A stretch of 22,152 nt of DNA from an archaeon (GTDB lineage Archaea; Asgardarchaeota; Hermodarchaeia; Hermodarchaeales; Hermodarchaeaceae): NCBI GenBank assembly GCA_016550425.1, contig JABXGS010000136.1:1-22152 (forward strand). Direction: 5' to 3'. The translations under genes were made by a program, and so were the position numbers. The first letter of the stretch is position 1; each line of letters opens with the position of its first letter. The notes beneath the pieces were generated by a model. That model saw only the letters and a program-made list of their open reading frames with translations, was not told the origin of the DNA and searched no databases. Of the stretch, positions 22,043-22,152 are shown in pieces.

Positions 22043-22152
22043 GTTACTGTAGCCCTACTCCGAAGTGAATCAACCGTACCGATGGTGTAAGAATTGGCTC
22101 CGATGCTCCCAGCGAAAATGAGTAACCTCACAGCCGTGGTACTAGACACTGA
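22033..22152 (-). CDS. Possible C-terminal end of a gene that enters from the right edge
   Basis: A minus-strand frame is open from the window edge to a TAA at 22033-22035, giving 39 residues, including AVRLLIFAGSIGANSYTIGT. No motif is recognised, and 39 open codons can occur by chance. It would be the gene upstream of cysS on the same strand. No other coding signal is seen at this end. Confidence 0.25.
   Translation of the reverse strand, partial: SVSSTTAVRLLIFAGSIGANSYTIGTVDSLRSRATVTVR

Overview
The window reads as a stretch of an archaeal chromosome. It carries an F420-dependent methylene-tetrahydromethanopterin dehydrogenase (Mtd), an F420-binding FrhB/FpoF-type flavoprotein, a tungsten-type aldehyde:ferredoxin oxidoreductase, archaeal TATA-like boxes, and GGTGA/GGAGG ribosome-binding sites with frequent TTG or GTG starts. 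There are no insertion sequences, phage genes, tRNAs or CRISPR arrays. The phylum cannot be fixed from sequence reading alone. The gene mix would suit an uncultured anaerobic lineage, for example of the Asgard or Bathyarchaeota type, but that is a guess.

Layout. 1-2.3 kb: the end of a threonine dehydratase-like PLP enzyme, a glyoxalase-fold (VOC) protein, a calcineurin-type phosphoesterase and an SCP2-like protein. 2.4-6.9 kb: a co-directional set of iron-type alcohol dehydrogenase, aldehyde ferredoxin oxidoreductase, an unrecognised cysteine-free 305-residue protein and a small protein with an N-terminal cysteine cluster. 7.0-7.5 kb: a two-helix membrane protein. 7.5-9.3 kb: hypD (hydrogenase maturation), divergent from an OsmC-like gene whose start is overlaid by two interleaved inverted repeats. 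9.4-11.4 kb: an FrhB/FpoF-like F420 oxidoreductase followed by mtd. 11.4-12.8 kb, minus strand: nuoA-nuoB-nuoC. 12.9-13.7 kb, minus strand: mobB plus an overlapping 55-codon gene. 13.9-20.3 kb, plus strand: nuoJ (split in two)-nuoK-nuoL-nuoM-nuoN. 20.3-21.8 kb: cysS on the minus strand. The last 330 bases hold no clear complete gene.

How it may work together. Mtd makes or uses F420H2 in C1 metabolism. The FrhB-like protein can move electrons between F420H2 and iron-sulfur or flavin partners. The nuo genes encode part of a membrane ion-pumping complex. The complex looks mosaic. Its NuoB has the CxxC cluster signature of group 4 membrane-bound [NiFe] hydrogenases rather than the adjacent-cysteine signature of complex I or Fpo. 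The second nuoJ piece carries a YRG-D motif like Mrp/Mbh subunits, NuoK and NuoA lack acidic residues conserved in complex I, and yet NuoA and a full-length NuoL are present. nuoD, nuoH and nuoI are not in the window, so whether the catalytic subunit binds nickel is unknown; hypD shows the organism probably matures [NiFe] hydrogenases. AOR plus alcohol dehydrogenase suggests an aldehyde/alcohol/acid node coupled to ferredoxin, and MobB fits a need for a pyranopterin cofactor.
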